Shown here: positions 1 through 8,118 of the stretch, one piece after another
How the letters are laid out: every line of letters starts with the position of its first letter
How positions within the stretch are numbered: position 1 is the first letter of the stretch
Source: Holophagales bacterium
GTDB taxonomy: Bacteria > Acidobacteriota > Thermoanaerobaculia > Multivoradales > Multivoraceae
Assembly: GCA_009843505.1 (NCBI GenBank)
Contig: VYDI01000032.1
Location: forward strand, 23,800 to 87,799
DNA length: 64,000 nucleotides
Reading direction: 5' to 3'
Notes under the pieces: model-generated
What the model was told of the DNA's origin: nothing
Databases searched by the model: none
What the model saw: the letters and a program-made list of their open reading frames with translations, nothing else
Translations under genes and position numbers: made by a program

Positions 1-921
1 CCGGCCCGGCCAGCGCATGACAGCCGGGACCCGGACGCCGCCTTCGTAGTAGCTCGACTTCTTCTGGCGATAGGGAAGGTTCCACCCTGCACTCTGGGTA
101 CCGCCGTTGTCGTTCAGGAAGATCACGAGCGTGTCGTCCACCACGCCCTTGTCCTCGAGTGCCGTCAGAACCTGGCCGATGGCCACGTCCATGGCCTTGA
201 GCTGTCCGCGCTGTTTGGAGTTCTCGAGATGTTCGTAGGGCTCGACGTACTCGTCCGGCGCGTCGTTCGGGTTGTGCACGGCGTTGAAGGGCAGATACAG
301 GAAGAATGGCCGACGGCCGTCGTGCCGTTCGATCAGCCGGACTGCCTCGTCTGCCAGCAGAAACGTCGAGTAGCCCGACTCGACCACCGGTCGCCCGTTT
401 CGGTGCCAGTCCAGAGTCGGGCCGCGAAAGTGCGTGAACGAGTCGACTGATGAGGCGTAGTGGCCGTAGTGATGCTCGAAGCCGCGTTGCAGCGGCAGGT
501 GCACGTCCTGCCAGTGGCCGAGATGCCACTTTCCCACGATCCATGTGGCGTAACCGGCTTCCTGCAGGAGGTCGCCTAGAGTCCGCTCATCGGTCAGCAT
601 GCCGAACGTCTCGCGGTTCGGGCGCTCCATCATCCCGTTCTTCCAGGGATACCTGCCGGTGAGCAGCGCCGCGCGCGAAGGCGAGCACCTCGGCGAGACG
701 TAGAACTGCGTGAGCTTCACCCCCTCGTCGGCGATGCGATCCATGTTCGGCGTCTCCACCTCCGTGCCGCCGTTGAAACCCGGTTGCCCCCAACCCATGT
801 CGTCGGAGAGGAACAGGACGATGTTGGGGCGCGGGGCTGTTTCGGTATGGGCCCCAAGCATGTGCGGCGCTGCGATCAGGGCCAGCGCGAACCACTGCCT
901 GGCGACGTTTCTGTCCTGCAC
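1..921 (-). CDS. Sulfatase, secreted, 3' end cut by window edge
   Basis: The minus-strand frame encodes an alkaline-phosphatase-fold sulfatase that runs off the left edge, so the C-terminus is missing. After a short hydrophobic signal-like segment comes the metal-binding start PNIVLFLSDDMGWGQ, then the sulfatase signature RCSPSRAALLTGR, whose Cys should be converted to formylglycine (C-x-P-S-R type). Later the frame reads KWHLGHW and FLNDNGGT. Sulfatases of this group hydrolyse sulfate esters, often on polysaccharides, in the periplasm or outside the cell. I chose GTG at 921 because a TAA lies in frame just upstream (934-936) and this start precedes the signal sequence. Its ribosome site is weak; a much better one (GGAGAGG) lies near 985 but leads into another frame from GTG 979. 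The substrate cannot be told. Confidence 0.85.
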   Translation of the reverse strand, partial: MQDRNVARQWFALALIAAPHMLGAHTETAPRPNIVLFLSDDMGWGQPGFNGGTEVETPNMDRIADEGVKLTQFYVSPRCSPSRAALLTGRYPWKNGMMERPNRETFGMLTDERTLGDLLQEAGYATWIVGKWHLGHWQDVHLPLQRGFEHHYGHYASSVDSFTHFRGPTLDWHRNGRPVVESGYSTFLLADEAVRLIERHDGRRPFFLYLPFNAVHNPNDAPDEYVEPYEHLENSKQRGQLKAMDVAIGQVLTALEDKGVVDDTLVIFLNDNGGTQSAGWNLPYRQKKSSYYEGGVRVPAVMRWPGR

Positions 922-1231
922 GATCTCGCCCGATTACGGGTTGAGCCGGGCCAACCCGACGAATCCCTGTATAGGTCACATTTCCTCTCCTCTATCGTGC
1001 TTGTCAAGAATCACGGGGCGGCGTTTGCGAAGTTCTTCCGTACCAATCCGGGCACGCCGATTTGCTTACGATGTTGCAGGTGTGGGCCGACTGTTCCGCA
1101 GCGTGCCAGACTTGGTACTCGTGTGGTGAGTTGGACGGCGCGTCGGGGCCAGGTGGGCGGGAGACGCGTCGGTCGCGCCGGGGGGCGAACCGCTGCGGTA
1201 ACGTAGCCCGGTCTCCTCACCGGCCCGGCAC
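922..1231. other. Divergent intergenic region, no gene seen
   Basis: This 310-base gap separates the minus-strand sulfatase from the plus-strand AAA ATPase. It must hold both promoters. On the minus strand a TTGACA-like box (near 1001-1006) and a strong GGAGAGG ribosome site (near 985) are visible, but I find no convincing -10 at proper spacing. No conserved coding frame, repeat or RNA gene is apparent. Confidence 0.4.
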
Positions 1232-3025
1232 ATGCTCACCAAGCTCACGATCCGCAACTTCAAGCGCTTCGAGGAGGTCGAGATCGAGCTGGGCAGCGCC
1301 GTGGTGCTGATCGGCCCGAACAACTCGGGGAAGACGTCGGCGATGCAGGCGCTGGCTCTGTGGGACATCGGCCTGCGGCGCTGGCTCGAGCGGCGGTCGG
1401 GCGGCAGCGCCCCGGAGAAGCGTCCCGGCGTGACGGTCAACCGCCGCGACCTGGTGGCGATACCCGTTCCCAAGGCCAACCTGCTGTGGCGTGACCTGCA
1501 CACCCGGCACGTTCACACGGTCGACGGCCGGCAACGGACGGACAACGTCTGCATCGACGTGGTCGTCGAGGGCACGAGCTCCAGGCCGCCGGCCGGCGGC
1601 CTGGAGCAGGCCGCATCCGAGGCCGCCGAGGCCGCCGAGGCCGTTGAAGCCGGGCGTCCCTGGCGTTGCGGGCTCGAGTTCGACTACGCGAATCAGGAGT
1701 CCTTCTACTGCCGGCCGCTACGGCTCGAACGGGGCCCGGCGCCTCCGCGAATGCCAGTGCCCGATCAGGCCCGGGCGGTGAAGGTCGCCTACCTGCCGCC
1801 GATGTCTGGCATGGCGTCGGCGGAAACCCGTCTCGACCCCGGGTCGATCAACGTGCGGGTGGGCGAGGGCCGCACGGCCGAAGTGCTGCGCAACCTGTGC
1901 TTCCGGATCCATGGCGAGAGCCCGGACGTCTGGAACGACCTGAAGGAACGGATCGACCGGCTCTTCGGCGTCGAACTGGACGAGCCGCTCTACGTCGAGG
2001 AACGCGGCGAGATCACGATGCGGTACCGGGAACGGGGCATCTGGCTCGACCTCTCGTCCAGCGGCCGGGGCCTCCAGCAGACCCTGCTCATCCTCGCCTA
2101 CCTCTACTCGAACCCGGGCGCCGTCCTGCTCCTCGACGAGCCGGACGCCCACCTGGAGATCCTCCGCCAGCGCGAGATCTACGCCCTCGTTCGTGAGCTG
2201 GCCGAAGCCAGCGGCAGCCAGATCGTGGCCGCCAGCCACTCCGAGGTGCTGCTCGCTGAAGCGGCCGGCACGGACACGGTGATCGCCTTCGTGGGCAAGC
2301 CGCACCGGATCGACGACGGCGGCAGCCAGGTCGCCAAGGCGCTCTCGCGGATCGGCTTCAACCAGTATCTCCAGGCGGAACTGGTCGGCTGGGTGCTCTA
2401 TCTCGAGGGGTCGACGGATCTGGCGATCCTGAAGGCCTTCGCCCGGCGTCTTGGGCATGAGGGTGCCGCGAGAGCGCTGGAACGTCCCTTCGTCCAGTAC
2501 GTCGGCGACCGGCTTTCGAGCGCCGAGCTTCACTTCCACGGTCTCCGCGAAGCGTGTCCCGAGCTACGCGGGATCGCGCTCCTCGACAAGCTGCCGGAGA
2601 AGGTGGGGGCGGACGACGGGCTTGAACGGCAGGCCTGGCGGAAGCGGGAGATCGAGAACTACCTGTGCTCGCGGTCGGCTCTCGAAGGCTGGGCCGCCGA
2701 CAGCGCCCGGCGAGAGGCGTCCGGCCCGCTGTTCGAGGAGGCCGAGGCGGAGCGCCGGGTGGAGGCGATGCGGGCCTCGATCGCGGAGGTCGAAGAGGCG
2801 TCGGCGAAGAGCGGCCGGCCATCGCCCTGGGACGACGGCGCAAAGGCAAGCGCGGACCTCATGGCGCCGCTCTTCGAGGTCTACGCCCGCCGGCTCGGTC
2901 AGGCGAACCTGATGTCGAAGGCGAACTTCCACCGGCTGGCCGAGTTCGTGCCGGAAGACGAGATCGATCCGGAGGTGGTGGCGAAGCTGGACGCGATCGC
3001 GCGTGTCGCGGAAGTTCGCTCGTGA
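1232..3025 (+). CDS. OLD-like AAA ATPase with degenerate TOPRIM domain
   Basis: This 597-residue protein has an SMC/RecF-like ATPase: N-terminal LTIRNFKRFEEVEIEL, Walker A GPNNSGKT (28-35), ABC-like signature LSSSGRGLQQ (274-283), Walker B VLLLDEPDAH (298-307) and a switch His in SHSEV (336). The C-terminal part has TOPRIM-like features: LEGSTD (391-396), a hydrophobic strand ending LLDKL (450-454) and EIENYL (473-478), as in OLD-family nucleases. The usual Asp-x-Asp metal pair reads Asp-Lys-Leu, so nuclease activity is uncertain. Relatives act in phage defence or DNA repair. No gajB-like helicase or reverse transcriptase is adjacent. The stop overlaps the next gene's GTG (GTGA). Confidence 0.8.
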   Translation: MLTKLTIRNFKRFEEVEIELGSAVVLIGPNNSGKTSAMQALALWDIGLRRWLERRSGGSAPEKRPGVTVNRRDLVAIPVPKANLLWRDLHTRHVHTVDGRQRTDNVCIDVVVEGTSSRPPAGGLEQAASEAAEAAEAVEAGRPWRCGLEFDYANQESFYCRPLRLERGPAPPRMPVPDQARAVKVAYLPPMSGMASAETRLDPGSINVRVGEGRTAEVLRNLCFRIHGESPDVWNDLKERIDRLFGVELDEPLYVEERGEITMRYRERGIWLDLSSSGRGLQQTLLILAYLYSNPGAVLLLDEPDAHLEILRQREIYALVRELAEASGSQIVAASHSEVLLAEAAGTDTVIAFVGKPHRIDDGGSQVAKALSRIGFNQYLQAELVGWVLYLEGSTDLAILKAFARRLGHEGAARALERPFVQYVGDRLSSAELHFHGLREACPELRGIALLDKLPEKVGADDGLERQAWRKREIENYLCSRSALEGWAADSARREASGPLFEEAEAERRVEAMRASIAEVEEASAKSGRPSPWDDGAKASADLMAPLFEVYARRLGQANLMSKANFHRLAEFVPEDEIDPEVVAKLDAIARVAEVRS

Positions 3026-4647
3026 ACGGGTTGGCTGGACTGGCCGGGCAGTGGATTTCAGACTGGGTGCGCCGGCGTCCCCGCCGGCTGCCGCCGAAGG
3101 CGGCCAATGAGCGCGCCGGCCGAAGGTCGGCTCTGTTCACTCGGGCAGTGTCAGCGGTTGCGACGGCCTTGGCACTGCTCTCTTGCACGCCACCAGCGGC
3201 CGACGAGGCCGCCGGCCACTCCGAGCCGCCGCCGCGTCCGAACATCCTGTTTCTGTTCGCCGATGACCAGCGCGCGGACACGATCCGCGCCTGGGGCAAC
3301 GAGCTGATCGACACCCCGAACCTCGACCGGCTCGTGGCCGAGGGGTGGAGCTTCCGGCGCAACTACGTGTTCGGCTCGAACAGCGGCGCCGTCTGCGTCC
3401 CGAGCCGGGCGATGGTTCTGACCGGCCGTAGCTGGATGCGCTCGCCGAACAGAATGCAGGGCGTCCCCACGTTGCCGCGCCTGCTGGAGGCCGAGGGCTA
3501 CCGGACCTTCATCACCGGCAAGTGGCACAACGGCGAGGAGGCGCTGCTCCGCGTCTTCGACCGGGGCACGGCGATCTACCTGGGCGGTATGGCGGATCAC
3601 ACCCAGACCGAGGTCCAGGACATCGAGAACGGCGGCATGGTGCGCCGGCGGGTGGGGGAGGCGTTCTCCAGCGAGCTGTTCGCCGACGCGGTCATCGAGT
3701 TCCTCGACGAGCGGGCCGGGGCAAAGGCGAGCGGTGAGTCGGAGCAACCGTTCTTCGCCTACGTGCCGTTCACGGCGCCTCACGACCCGCGCCAGCCGCC
3801 GCCCGAGTACCGGGAGCGCTACTACGAGCGCAACCTGCCGTTGCCTGCCAACTACATGCCCCAGCACCCCTTCGACAACGGCGCGCTGATCCTCCGCGAC
3901 GAGAACCTGGCAGCGTGGCCGCGCACCGAGGAGGTGATCCGCGACCAGGTCGCCGAGTACTACGGCCTGATCACCCACCTCGACGAGCAGGTGGGCCGGA
4001 TCCTCGACGCCCTGGACGAGAACGGCCAGGCGGGGAACACGATCGTCGTCTACGCCGCCGATCACGGGCTGTCGGTCGGCAGCCACGGCCTGCTGGGCAA
4101 GCAGAACCTGTACGAGCACTCGATGCGCTGCCCTCTGATCATCCGCGGCCCGGGCATCCCGCACGGCACGACCGACGCGTTCACCTACCTGTACGACTTG
4201 TTCCCGACCTTGCTCACGGCCGGTGGCGTCGAGAAGCCGCCCGGCATCGACGGCCGGGACCTGGCGCCCCTCTGGGCCGGCGGCGATCCCACTTGGCGGC
4301 AGAGCGTGTTCTTGCCCTACAGGGACGTCATGCGCGCGGTGCGCGACGACCGCTTCAAGCTGATCGTGTATCCCAACGTCAACCATCGCCAGTTGTTCGA
4401 TCTCGCCGAAGACCCCGACGAACTCCTCAACCTGATCGGTGATCCCGACCACGCGGAAGCCGCAACCCGCCTCGAAGCCCTCCTCGAAGGCTGGCAGACC
4501 GCCTTGGGCGACACTGTGCCCCTATCCGTCTCCGACCCGGCCCCGCTGCACCGCGATCTCACCGGCACCGAACGCGAACCCGACCGCTGGCAACCCGACT
4601 GGATCGTGGAGAAGTACTTCGACGTGCCGGCCGCCTCCGAAGGTTAG
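3022..4647 (+). CDS. Sulfatase, putative lipoprotein
   Basis: This is a second formylglycine-type sulfatase of about 540 residues. It carries PNILFLFADDQRAD, the active-site signature VCVPSRAMVLTGR, GKWHNGEE, AADHGLSVGSHGLLGKQ and the C-terminal RDDRFKLIVYPN, all usual for choline-sulfatase or polysaccharide-sulfatase relatives. A hydrophobic segment ending LALLSC looks like a lipoprotein signal. The start is uncertain: GTG 3022 overlaps the preceding stop (GTGA), but the stretch 3062-3104 is a copy of an intergenic palindromic repeat, so GTG 3148, just before the hydrophobic segment, may be the true start. A formylglycine-generating enzyme must be encoded elsewhere. Confidence 0.85.
   Translation: MNGLAGLAGQWISDWVRRRPRRLPPKAANERAGRRSALFTRAVSAVATALALLSCTPPAADEAAGHSEPPPRPNILFLFADDQRADTIRAWGNELIDTPNLDRLVAEGWSFRRNYVFGSNSGAVCVPSRAMVLTGRSWMRSPNRMQGVPTLPRLLEAEGYRTFITGKWHNGEEALLRVFDRGTAIYLGGMADHTQTEVQDIENGGMVRRRVGEAFSSELFADAVIEFLDERAGAKASGESEQPFFAYVPFTAPHDPRQPPPEYRERYYERNLPLPANYMPQHPFDNGALILRDENLAAWPRTEEVIRDQVAEYYGLITHLDEQVGRILDALDENGQAGNTIVVYAADHGLSVGSHGLLGKQNLYEHSMRCPLIIRGPGIPHGTTDAFTYLYDLFPTLLTAGGVEKPPGIDGRDLAPLWAGGDPTWRQSVFLPYRDVMRAVRDDRFKLIVYPNVNHRQLFDLAEDPDELLNLIGDPDHAEAATRLEALLEGWQTALGDTVPLSVSDPAPLHRDLTGTEREPDRWQPDWIVEKYFDVPAASEG
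3062..3104 (-). repeat. REP-like palindromic repeat, copy 1
   Basis: On the minus strand this reads GCCGCC-TTC-GGCGGC, then GCCGGCG-GGGA-CGCCGGC, then GCACCCAGT: two adjacent hairpins and a fixed tail. The same arrangement recurs near 4668, 21725 and 24166, and its second half at 12789. This copy lies inside the predicted N-terminal region of the 3022 sulfatase. Confidence 0.6.
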
Positions 4648-4667
4648 ACCCCGGTCGCGGCCGTATG

Positions 4668-4726
4668 GTCGCCGCTTCGCGGCGCGTTCTTCTCCGGAAG
4701 CCGGCGAGGACGCCGGCGCACCCAGT
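4668..4726 (+). repeat. REP-like palindromic repeat, copy 2
   Basis: Hairpin GCCGC-TTC-GCGGC (4671-4683) is followed by GCCGGCG-AGGA-CGCCGGC (4700-4717) and the tail GCACCCAGT (4718-4726). It sits between the convergent ends of the sulfatase and the crotonase gene, where it could also act as a bidirectional transcription stop. No T-run follows. Confidence 0.6.
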
Positions 4727-4741
4727 ATGAACCGACGCCGA

Positions 4742-5515
4742 CTAGCGGGCGCCTTCGGCCTGGGCGCGGCCGCGGGCGCGGATGCCGGCGAGTCGTTCGC
4801 CGACTTCTTCGGGCCTGGGGCCTCGGTACATGCGGTTGACCTCGACTTCGTAGTCCATCGCGTCGCCGAGGGTCAGGTCGAAGCCGCGGTCGATCATCCG
4901 CTTGTACTGGAACATCACGTCGCGCTGGCAGGTCAGCATGTCGGCGGCCAGCTCGCGGCAGGTGGGCAGCAGGTCCTCACGCGGCACGATCCGGTTGACC
5001 AGGCCCCACTCGCAGGCGCGCTCGGCCGAGAGGTAGTTGCCGGTCAGCGAGAGTTCCTTGGCCCGGCCGGGGCCGATGGCCCGCGACAGGCGCGCGGAGA
5101 GACTCCAGCCGGAGAGAAGGCCGACGCGGGCGTGGGTGTCGGCGAAGCGTGCCTCCGGGGCCGCTATCAGCAGGTCGCAGGAGAGGGCGATCTCGAAGCC
5201 GCCGGTCACCGCGATGCCGTTGATCGCGCCGATCACGGGTTGATGGAGCGAGCGGAGCAGCTTCGGCGGGTCGGCGATCGCCCTGCGCTTGCGGTCCGGA
5301 TCGCTCATCTCCTTCAGATCGAGGCCGGCGCAGAAGGCGCGGCCGGCGCCGGTCAGGATGACCACGCCGACATCGTCATCTCCGCGCAGGTCCTCGATCG
5401 CTCCGGCGAGGTCGTTGCGAAGCTCTTCCGAGAGGGCGTTCAGCACCCCGGGACGGTTCAGCGTGAGGGTGGCGATGCCTTCGGACTTCTCTACCAGCAG
5501 AACCGGTTCCGACAT
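4742..5515 (-). CDS. Enoyl-CoA hydratase/isomerase (crotonase) family protein
   Basis: This 257-residue crotonase-fold protein carries the CoA/oxyanion segments VILTGAGRAFCAGLDLKEM and NGIAVTGGFEIALSCD. The first catalytic Glu of true hydratases is present (Glu108 in GGFEI). The position of the second catalytic Glu appears to be His (H128 in FADTHARVG), so hydration of enoyl-CoA is not assured; isomerase, hydrolase or another acyl-CoA reaction is possible. Length is typical. ATG 5515 is preceded by AAGGAGAG on the minus strand, a strong ribosome site. It stands alone between convergent and divergent neighbours. Confidence 0.85.
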   Translation of the reverse strand: MSEPVLLVEKSEGIATLTLNRPGVLNALSEELRNDLAGAIEDLRGDDDVGVVILTGAGRAFCAGLDLKEMSDPDRKRRAIADPPKLLRSLHQPVIGAINGIAVTGGFEIALSCDLLIAAPEARFADTHARVGLLSGWSLSARLSRAIGPGRAKELSLTGNYLSAERACEWGLVNRIVPREDLLPTCRELAADMLTCQRDVMFQYKRMIDRGFDLTLGDAMDYEVEVNRMYRGPRPEEVGERLAGIRARGRAQAEGAR

Positions 5516-5598
5516 GCTCGAACTCTCCTTGTTTCGTGGAACGGGTGCGGCATCTTACGCGGTAACCTCTTCCCTTACCTGTGCGAGGGGAGGAAGCG

Positions 5599-7380
5599 AT
5601 GGGAAGAGGACTCGTTGAAACGACGGACCTGACTCTGAATCGCCGGACCCTGCTGGCCGCGGCAGCCGGTGGCGCGGCCATGGCGATGGGGTGCGGACCG
5701 GGGTCGGAGCCCAGGACTTCCGCGCGGGCTGTGGTCAACGGCTGGACGCCCCCTGACGATGAGCGGCGGCGGGCTTTGGTCACGACGGCGCGCTTCGGAC
5801 CCAAGCAGGCCGTCCGCAGCGCCAACGGTCTGGCCATCTGCACCCATCCCCTGGCGTCCGCCGCCGCGGCCGACATGCTCGCGCTGGGCGGCAACGCCTG
5901 CGACGGGGTGCTCGCCGCGAGCATCGCCCAGGCCGTCGTCGAACCGCACATGACGACCCTGTCGGGCTGCCTGTCGATGCTCTACTACGACGCCGCGTCC
6001 GGCGAGTACACCTACGTCAACGGGATGATGGCGGCGCCGCAGGCGGTGCCGGACGTGCGGAACATGGACGTGGCCGAGTTCGGGGCGCTGATGACGAAGA
6101 CCGACGGCACGCTCTGCTTCGTGCCGGGGTTCTGGGGCGGTTTCGAGGCCGGGCACGAGCGCCATGGCCTGCTGCCGCTGGCCACCGTGATGGCGCCGGC
6201 CATCCACTACGCCCGCGACGGCTTCGAGATCCACCCCTTCCTGTGGGGCGAGATGTTCGTCGAGTCGGCGGTTCTGGGCCGGGAGCCCTTCAGCCGGGAG
6301 ATCTACTTCAAGGGCGGCACGCTGCGCGACATCGGCGACAAGCTGGTGCAGAGCGCCCTCGCCGACACGCTCGAGCGGCTCGCCTCCGAAGGCGGCGACC
6401 ACTTCTACCGGGGCGAGTTCGGCCGCCGGTACGCCGAGACCGTGCAGGCCAGAGGAGGCCTGATCACCGCCGATGACATGGCGGCCTACGAGGCGTTCTG
6501 GGACGAACCGGTGAAGGGCACCTACCGCGACTACGGCGTCGTCGGTTCGCCGGCGCCGGACTTCGGCGGCCAGGCCCTGGTCGAGATCATGAACATGGTC
6601 GAGCTGCTCGACCTCCAGCAGGCGGGTCCCGCGTTCGAGTCCGGCGAGACGACGCTCAGGATGATGCAGATCATCGGTCGGGTCTACGCCGATGCGGTGG
6701 GCGGCCGCTTCGACGGTACCCTGCCCGGCGTGGAGCGGGCGATCTCGAAGGAGTACGCGGCGGAGCGGTTCGCGGCGCTCGAGGGCAAACCGGCCAGCCC
6801 CAGCGACCGGTACGAGGCATTGGGGGTCGTGCCGCCTCCGCCGGGCTCGAACCACGTCACCGTGGTCGACGCCGCGGGCAACGTCGCCACCGTGTTGCAC
6901 TCGGTCATGTCGATGCCGTTCCGGACCGGCATCTACGTCGACGGCGTCTACGCCTGCGCCTCCGGCGTCCACCTCGGCTCCGGTCCGGTCGAGCCTGGCG
7001 GCCGGGCGCACGCGCGCATCTGTCCGAACATCTTCACGCGCGACGGCAAGCCGGTCCTCGCGTCCGGCTCGCCGAGCGTGTCGCTGACCGAGAACATCGT
7101 CCAGAACTCGACCAACCTGCTCGACTTCGGCCTCGACCTCGAGAGCTCGGTCCACAAGCCGCGGTTCGGCGGCTCGTCGATGAGCGTGCCCGGCGCCCTG
7201 ATCGTCGAAGCCGACCTGGCCGGCGAGCCGGTCGACCGGCTCGAGCAAGCCGGCGCGGCGGTTGAAGTGGTCAATCCCTGGAACTGGCTCTGCGGCTCCT
7301 TCGAGGGCGTCCTGATCGAGGAGGACGGCGCCGTCGCCTGCGGCGACCCGCGGCGGACGGCGCAGGCGGTCGCCGTTTGA
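5599..7380 (+). CDS. Gamma-glutamyltransferase-like Ntn protein with Ser at the nucleophile site
   Basis: This 593-residue protein has GGT family layout: SANGLAICTHPLAS, GGNACDGVLAASIAQAVVEP, a long large-subunit region, then GSNHVTVVDAAGN and a small-subunit part with ASGSPSVSLTENIVQN and KPRFGG. Known GGTs cleave themselves before a Thr in a G-T-T/A-H motif and transfer gamma-glutamyl groups. Here that position reads G-Ser-Asn-His (Ser417), and the SPGG loop is SPSV, so substrate and even autoprocessing are in doubt. The N-terminus has a twin-arginine pair (15-16) followed by a lipobox-like MAMGC (Cys32), suggesting export. ATG 5599 follows GGGGAGGAAG, a strong ribosome site. Its stop overlaps the TTG start of modA. 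Confidence 0.8.
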   Translation: MGRGLVETTDLTLNRRTLLAAAAGGAAMAMGCGPGSEPRTSARAVVNGWTPPDDERRRALVTTARFGPKQAVRSANGLAICTHPLASAAAADMLALGGNACDGVLAASIAQAVVEPHMTTLSGCLSMLYYDAASGEYTYVNGMMAAPQAVPDVRNMDVAEFGALMTKTDGTLCFVPGFWGGFEAGHERHGLLPLATVMAPAIHYARDGFEIHPFLWGEMFVESAVLGREPFSREIYFKGGTLRDIGDKLVQSALADTLERLASEGGDHFYRGEFGRRYAETVQARGGLITADDMAAYEAFWDEPVKGTYRDYGVVGSPAPDFGGQALVEIMNMVELLDLQQAGPAFESGETTLRMMQIIGRVYADAVGGRFDGTLPGVERAISKEYAAERFAALEGKPASPSDRYEALGVVPPPPGSNHVTVVDAAGNVATVLHSVMSMPFRTGIYVDGVYACASGVHLGSGPVEPGGRAHARICPNIFTRDGKPVLASGSPSVSLTENIVQNSTNLLDFGLDLESSVHKPRFGGSSMSVPGALIVEADLAGEPVDRLEQAGAAVEVVNPWNWLCGSFEGVLIEEDGAVACGDPRRTAQAVAV

Positions 7381-8108
7381 GGCAAGTTCTTCGGCTCGCG
7401 CCGGTACTCCTCCTGGCGGCTAGCGGGGCCTCGGCCGGAGAGGTCACGGTCGCGGTGGCGGCGAACGCCGCCGAAGCAGTCGAGGCGCTAGCGGCCGACT
7501 TCGAGCAGCGAACGGGACATCGCGTGACGGTCACCGTCGGCTCGACTGGCAAGCTCTACGCCCAGATCCTCCACGGCGCGCCCTTCGACGTGTTCCTGGC
7601 CGCGGACCAGGAACGTCCGCGGCTGCTGGTGGAGCAGGGCTTGGCTGTCGAGGGTTCTCGCCTGACCTATGCGGTTGGTCGGCTCGTCCTGTGGAGCCCG
7701 GACGCCGAAGTCGACGCCGCCCATACGCTGCGCGCGGGCTCGTTCCGGCGACTCGCGATCGCGAACCCCGATCTCGCGCCCTACGGCGCCGCCGCCCGGG
7801 ACGTCCTCAGCGAACTTGGCTTGTGGGAGAGTCTCCGTTCGAAGATCGTCGTGGGAGAGAACGTGGGTCAGAGCTTCACCATGGCCGCCTCGGGCAACGC
7901 GGAACTCGGTTTCGTTGCCTTGTCCTCCGTCCTGAGCCGGGGCGGCAGCTACTGGGAAGTGCCTCCGGACATGTACAGCCCGATCCGCCAGGACGCAGTG
8001 CTTCTGGAGCATGCCGAAGCAAAGCCGGCCGCCCGCCACTTCCACCGCTTCCTGCGCAGCCCAGAGGCCCGAAACGTCGTCGAGTCGTTCGGCTTCATCG
8101 CCGAGTAG
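7377..8108 (+). CDS. modA: Molybdate ABC transporter, substrate-binding protein
   Basis: This 243-residue periplasmic protein has a clear signal peptide ending ASGASAGE and family features VTVAVAANAAEAVEAL, VTVTVGSTGKLYAQI, APFDVFLAADQ and ANPDLAPYGAAA. It captures molybdate or tungstate and delivers it to ModB/ModC. The TTG start at 7377 overlaps the TGA of the preceding gene. The gene is followed after 10 nt by modB. Placement behind a GGT-like gene is unusual and may only reflect operon packing. Confidence 0.92.
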   Translation: MRQVLRLAPVLLLAASGASAGEVTVAVAANAAEAVEALAADFEQRTGHRVTVTVGSTGKLYAQILHGAPFDVFLAADQERPRLLVEQGLAVEGSRLTYAVGRLVLWSPDAEVDAAHTLRAGSFRRLAIANPDLAPYGAAARDVLSELGLWESLRSKIVVGENVGQSFTMAASGNAELGFVALSSVLSRGGSYWEVPPDMYSPIRQDAVLLEHAEAKPAARHFHRFLRSPEARNVVESFGFIAE

Positions 8109-8118
8109 TTCGAGCGCC

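Noticed and set aside
587..979. Minus-strand ORF of 130 residues overlapping the first sulfatase
   Set aside because: It is a shadow in another frame of the sulfatase: the sulfatase frame carries the C-x-P-S-R signature and this one is Arg/Pro-rich without any family pattern.
1718..2539. Long minus-strand ORF opposite the AAA ATPase
   Set aside because: High GC third positions generate long antisense frames; no motif is recognisable and the plus strand has a full set of ATPase motifs.
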